A DNA stretch of 8,458 nucleotides. It comes from JABIRQ01 sp963583595 (GTDB lineage: Bacteria > Pseudomonadota > Alphaproteobacteria > CADEGL01). A model generated the notes under the pieces. The model ran no database searches. It was not told the origin of the DNA and was given only the letters and a program-made list of their open reading frames with translations. This document shows, piece after piece, positions 6,719-8,458 of the stretch; position 1 is the first letter of the stretch, and every line of letters starts with the position of its first letter. Both the position numbers and the translations under genes were made by a program. The stretch covers positions 1 through 8,458 of the forward strand of contig CAUZWC010000127.1 in assembly GCA_963583595.1 (NCBI GenBank), read 5' to 3'.

Positions 6719-8293
6719 ATGAAACCAGCCCCATACGACCGTTATGACCGAGACCGTTCGCCCGGGGCGCGCCGCGCGGAGTGGCGATCGGTCCTCGCCG
6801 TCTTTCTGGCGGCGCTTGCGGTTCGCCTCGTCTTTGTCGGTGTGTTCGTCGCCGAATACGATCGCTACGAGCCGCCGACCGAGGGTCGTCCGGCCGTTCA
6901 TGCGATGGTCAAATCGGATGCCGGAAAATTCTTCCGCGAAGGGGTTGGCCTGCTCGAGCACTACCGGGAAGGCGGGTCATGGGCAGTTCAGATGGCCGAT
7001 GGGCCATTCCTGTATGGGCGGGTGATCGCGTTTTACGGCGCCCTGACCGACCGGGTCAGGTTCCTGCCGGATCGGGTCTTTCCGACCGGTATGGTCGGAT
7101 GGCTCTTCGCTTTCCAGGCTCTGGCCTGTGCGCTTGGCGTCGCCGCTCTTTACGCCGCCTTTCGCAGAACCTTGCCGCCTGGCCTGGCTCTCGCCTCCGG
7201 CCTTTTCCTCGCGCTTGAGCCGACGACCGCCCAATATGCTGGGGCATTGTTCAGCGAGGCGCTGTATTTCGCTTTCGTAATGGGCGCGATGGCAGCCTTT
7301 GTTGCCTTGGTTGGGCGGCTGGAGGCCGATCCGAACAATCCTCGGCGCGTGCCGGTGAACTGGCTCGCATGGTTCGGCCTCGGCCTGCTGCTCGGCGTCG
7401 CCTATCTTCAGCGGCCGATTTCCCTCCTGCTACCCACGGCCTTCGTCCTCGCGGCCTTGGCCGCTTTGGGCCGTCGCGGACTCGGTCGCGCCGCATTGCT
7501 CTCGGCGGTGCTCGTCCTCGGCTACGGTGCCGTAATGACGGGGCTGGGACTCCACAACCAGGCGGCGACGGGGCATTTCGCCGTGACGCCGGGCCAGGCG
7601 TCGAACGATCCCCTGCAGTATATCGCGCCGCGCGTCCTGGCCCTCGCCGAGGATCCGAATCTGTCGGTGACTGATTTGAACGACGCGCCTGCCGTAGACC
7701 AGCAGGGCGCCAAGCTGCGGGCGCAGTTGGACGAGGCGGCCCGCCACCCTGCGACGGGCGAAAGCGACCCGGCGCTCCGCGATTCGGTCAGCGTGTCTCT
7801 GGCCCTGAAGATTTTCGCCGAGCATCCTTGGCTGACCGCCGAGGTGATCGGCTGGCACGTCTTCCGCGCCACGGGTCACGTCAATCCGCTCCAGCTTTAT
7901 TTCTTCTACCACCAGGTCTACAAGCCGGGGGACGGTGCGCTGGATCGTCGGCAGACGGAACTGCGGTACAGCTATCTGTCATGGCTCGGCGTCTATTCTT
8001 TCCTGGTGCTGGTGCCCGTTTTGGTCGGCTGGGTAATTGCGACCCGGGCCCTGTGGCATGCCCGCCGGCCGGGGACGACGCGGCTTCCGGTTCCGCTCTG
8101 GCTGCACCTGCTGCTGACCCTGATGATCCTGTACTACCCGGCCATCGGAGGCTGGTTGGGCAACGACCGCTATATTTTGCCCAACATCCTGCCCTATTCC
8201 GTTTATTGGGCGCTCACGCTCACGTCTCTTCTGAACTGTTGGCGGTATCGGTTCTCGCCAAACCGGCCGGATGCCGCGGTGCTTGCCCCATAA
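6719..8293 (+). CDS. GT-C type membrane glycosyltransferase (PMT/ArnT-like)
   Basis: This is a 524-residue polytopic inner-membrane protein with about ten hydrophobic segments, the first at about 24-43 after a basic N-terminus. Proteins of this kind transfer sugars from polyprenyl-phosphate donors on the periplasmic side. The acidic motif after helix 1 is probably SDAGKFFREG (D67). Also typical are LEPTTAQYAGALFSEALY, the LGVAYLQRPISLLLP helix, and the closing NDRYILPNILPY, which resembles the RYRLPLEP motif common in ArnT-like transferases. The ATG at 6719 is chosen although no clear ribosome site precedes it. The frame stays open to 6650, but that extension covers the likely promoter and is not hydrophobic. 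The soluble loop at about residues 280-380 has no domain that I recognise. It could use the polyprenyl sugar made by the GT2 domain upstream, which is inference. Its last 74 nt overlap the opposite-strand flippase-like gene. Confidence 0.82.
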   Translation: MKPAPYDRYDRDRSPGARRAEWRSVLAVFLAALAVRLVFVGVFVAEYDRYEPPTEGRPAVHAMVKSDAGKFFREGVGLLEHYREGGSWAVQMADGPFLYGRVIAFYGALTDRVRFLPDRVFPTGMVGWLFAFQALACALGVAALYAAFRRTLPPGLALASGLFLALEPTTAQYAGALFSEALYFAFVMGAMAAFVALVGRLEADPNNPRRVPVNWLAWFGLGLLLGVAYLQRPISLLLPTAFVLAALAALGRRGLGRAALLSAVLVLGYGAVMTGLGLHNQAATGHFAVTPGQASNDPLQYIAPRVLALAEDPNLSVTDLNDAPAVDQQGAKLRAQLDEAARHPATGESDPALRDSVSVSLALKIFAEHPWLTAEVIGWHVFRATGHVNPLQLYFFYHQVYKPGDGALDRRQTELRYSYLSWLGVYSFLVLVPVLVGWVIATRALWHARRPGTTRLPVPLWLHLLLTLMILYYPAIGGWLGNDRYILPNILPYSVYWALTLTSLLNCWRYRFSPNRPDAAVLAP

Positions 8294-8458
8294 GCCAGAG
8301 CAGCCCGCCCGGAATCCCCAGGCCGACCTGCGACAACCCCATCACGATTGAGATTGAGAGGGCGTCGACCGGGGCAATGCCGATTTGGCCGAGTGCCAGC
8401 ACCATCGCTGCCTCGCGCACCCCCCAGCCCGCGATCGAGATCGGCAACACTGCGCCCA
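8220..8458 (-). CDS. Second flippase-like membrane protein (UPF0104 family), C-terminal part
   Basis: The gene runs off the right edge, and 78 C-terminal codons plus the stop are visible. VLPISIAGWGVREAA matches VLPISLAGWGLREGA of the protein at 2765-3727. The following helix ends in GIPGGLLWLMGQ against SLPGGVLWLMSG, so the two are clear paralogues. The GTG at 8450 is an internal Val codon rather than a start, because the homology begins upstream of it. The Gly of the REGA motif is Ala here. The polar tail of about 20 residues (QAPRHPAG onward) is the part that overlaps the convergent glycosyltransferase gene. Confidence 0.85.
   Translation of the reverse strand, partial: GAVLPISIAGWGVREAAMVLALGQIGIAPVDALSISIVMGLSQVGLGIPGGLLWLMGQAPRHPAGLARTDTANSSEET

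Noticed and set aside
1..8458. Sulfotransferase, PAPS reductase or PAP phosphatase
   Set aside because: I looked for them because of the PAPS genes, but no coding region in the window shows their motifs.

Overview
The window looks like chromosomal DNA of a GC-rich alphaproteobacterium. The evidence is the strong G/C preference at third codon positions, tightly packed and overlapping genes, a GCTAGACC element resembling the alphaproteobacterial -10 motif, and protein families common in envelope and exopolysaccharide clusters of that class. No genus can be named from the sequence. There are no RNA genes, insertion sequences, CRISPR arrays or long repeats that I can see, and no gene-free stretch above 300 bases.

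Layout. Positions 1-5199 read as one + strand transcription unit of five genes: the 3' end of an APS kinase (cysC-like, entering from the left), ATP sulfurylase (sat), a divergent pyruvate kinase, a multi-pass membrane protein of the UPF0104/LPG-synthase-TM 'flippase-like' family, and a fusion of a SAM methyltransferase with a GT2 glycosyltransferase. Junctions are 6 nt, an ATGA overlap, 12 nt, and another ATGA overlap. On the - strand, 5196-6560 encodes a membrane-anchored SGNH-hydrolase-like protein that meets the fusion gene tail to tail on a shared CTAG. A short divergent promoter region (6561-6718) separates it from a + strand GT-C membrane glycosyltransferase (6719-8293). The 3' end of that gene overlaps, on the opposite strand, the 3' end of a second flippase-like gene that leaves the window at the right edge.

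How the genes could work together. Sat makes APS from sulfate and ATP, and APS kinase makes PAPS, the sulfuryl donor. The pyruvate kinase-like enzyme could rephosphorylate the ADP formed by the kinase. The flippase-like proteins, GT2, GT-C transferase, methyltransferase and SGNH protein fit synthesis and decoration of a lipid-linked or secreted glycan. The inference is a sulfated envelope glycan or glycolipid locus. No sulfotransferase or PAP phosphatase lies inside the window, so the link between PAPS and the glycan is not shown.

The most unusual points are the kinase and sulfurylase frames, which are the same frame interrupted by one TAG; a pyruvate kinase with altered cation-site residues translationally coupled to sat; and an SGNH protein lacking the usual catalytic Asp.
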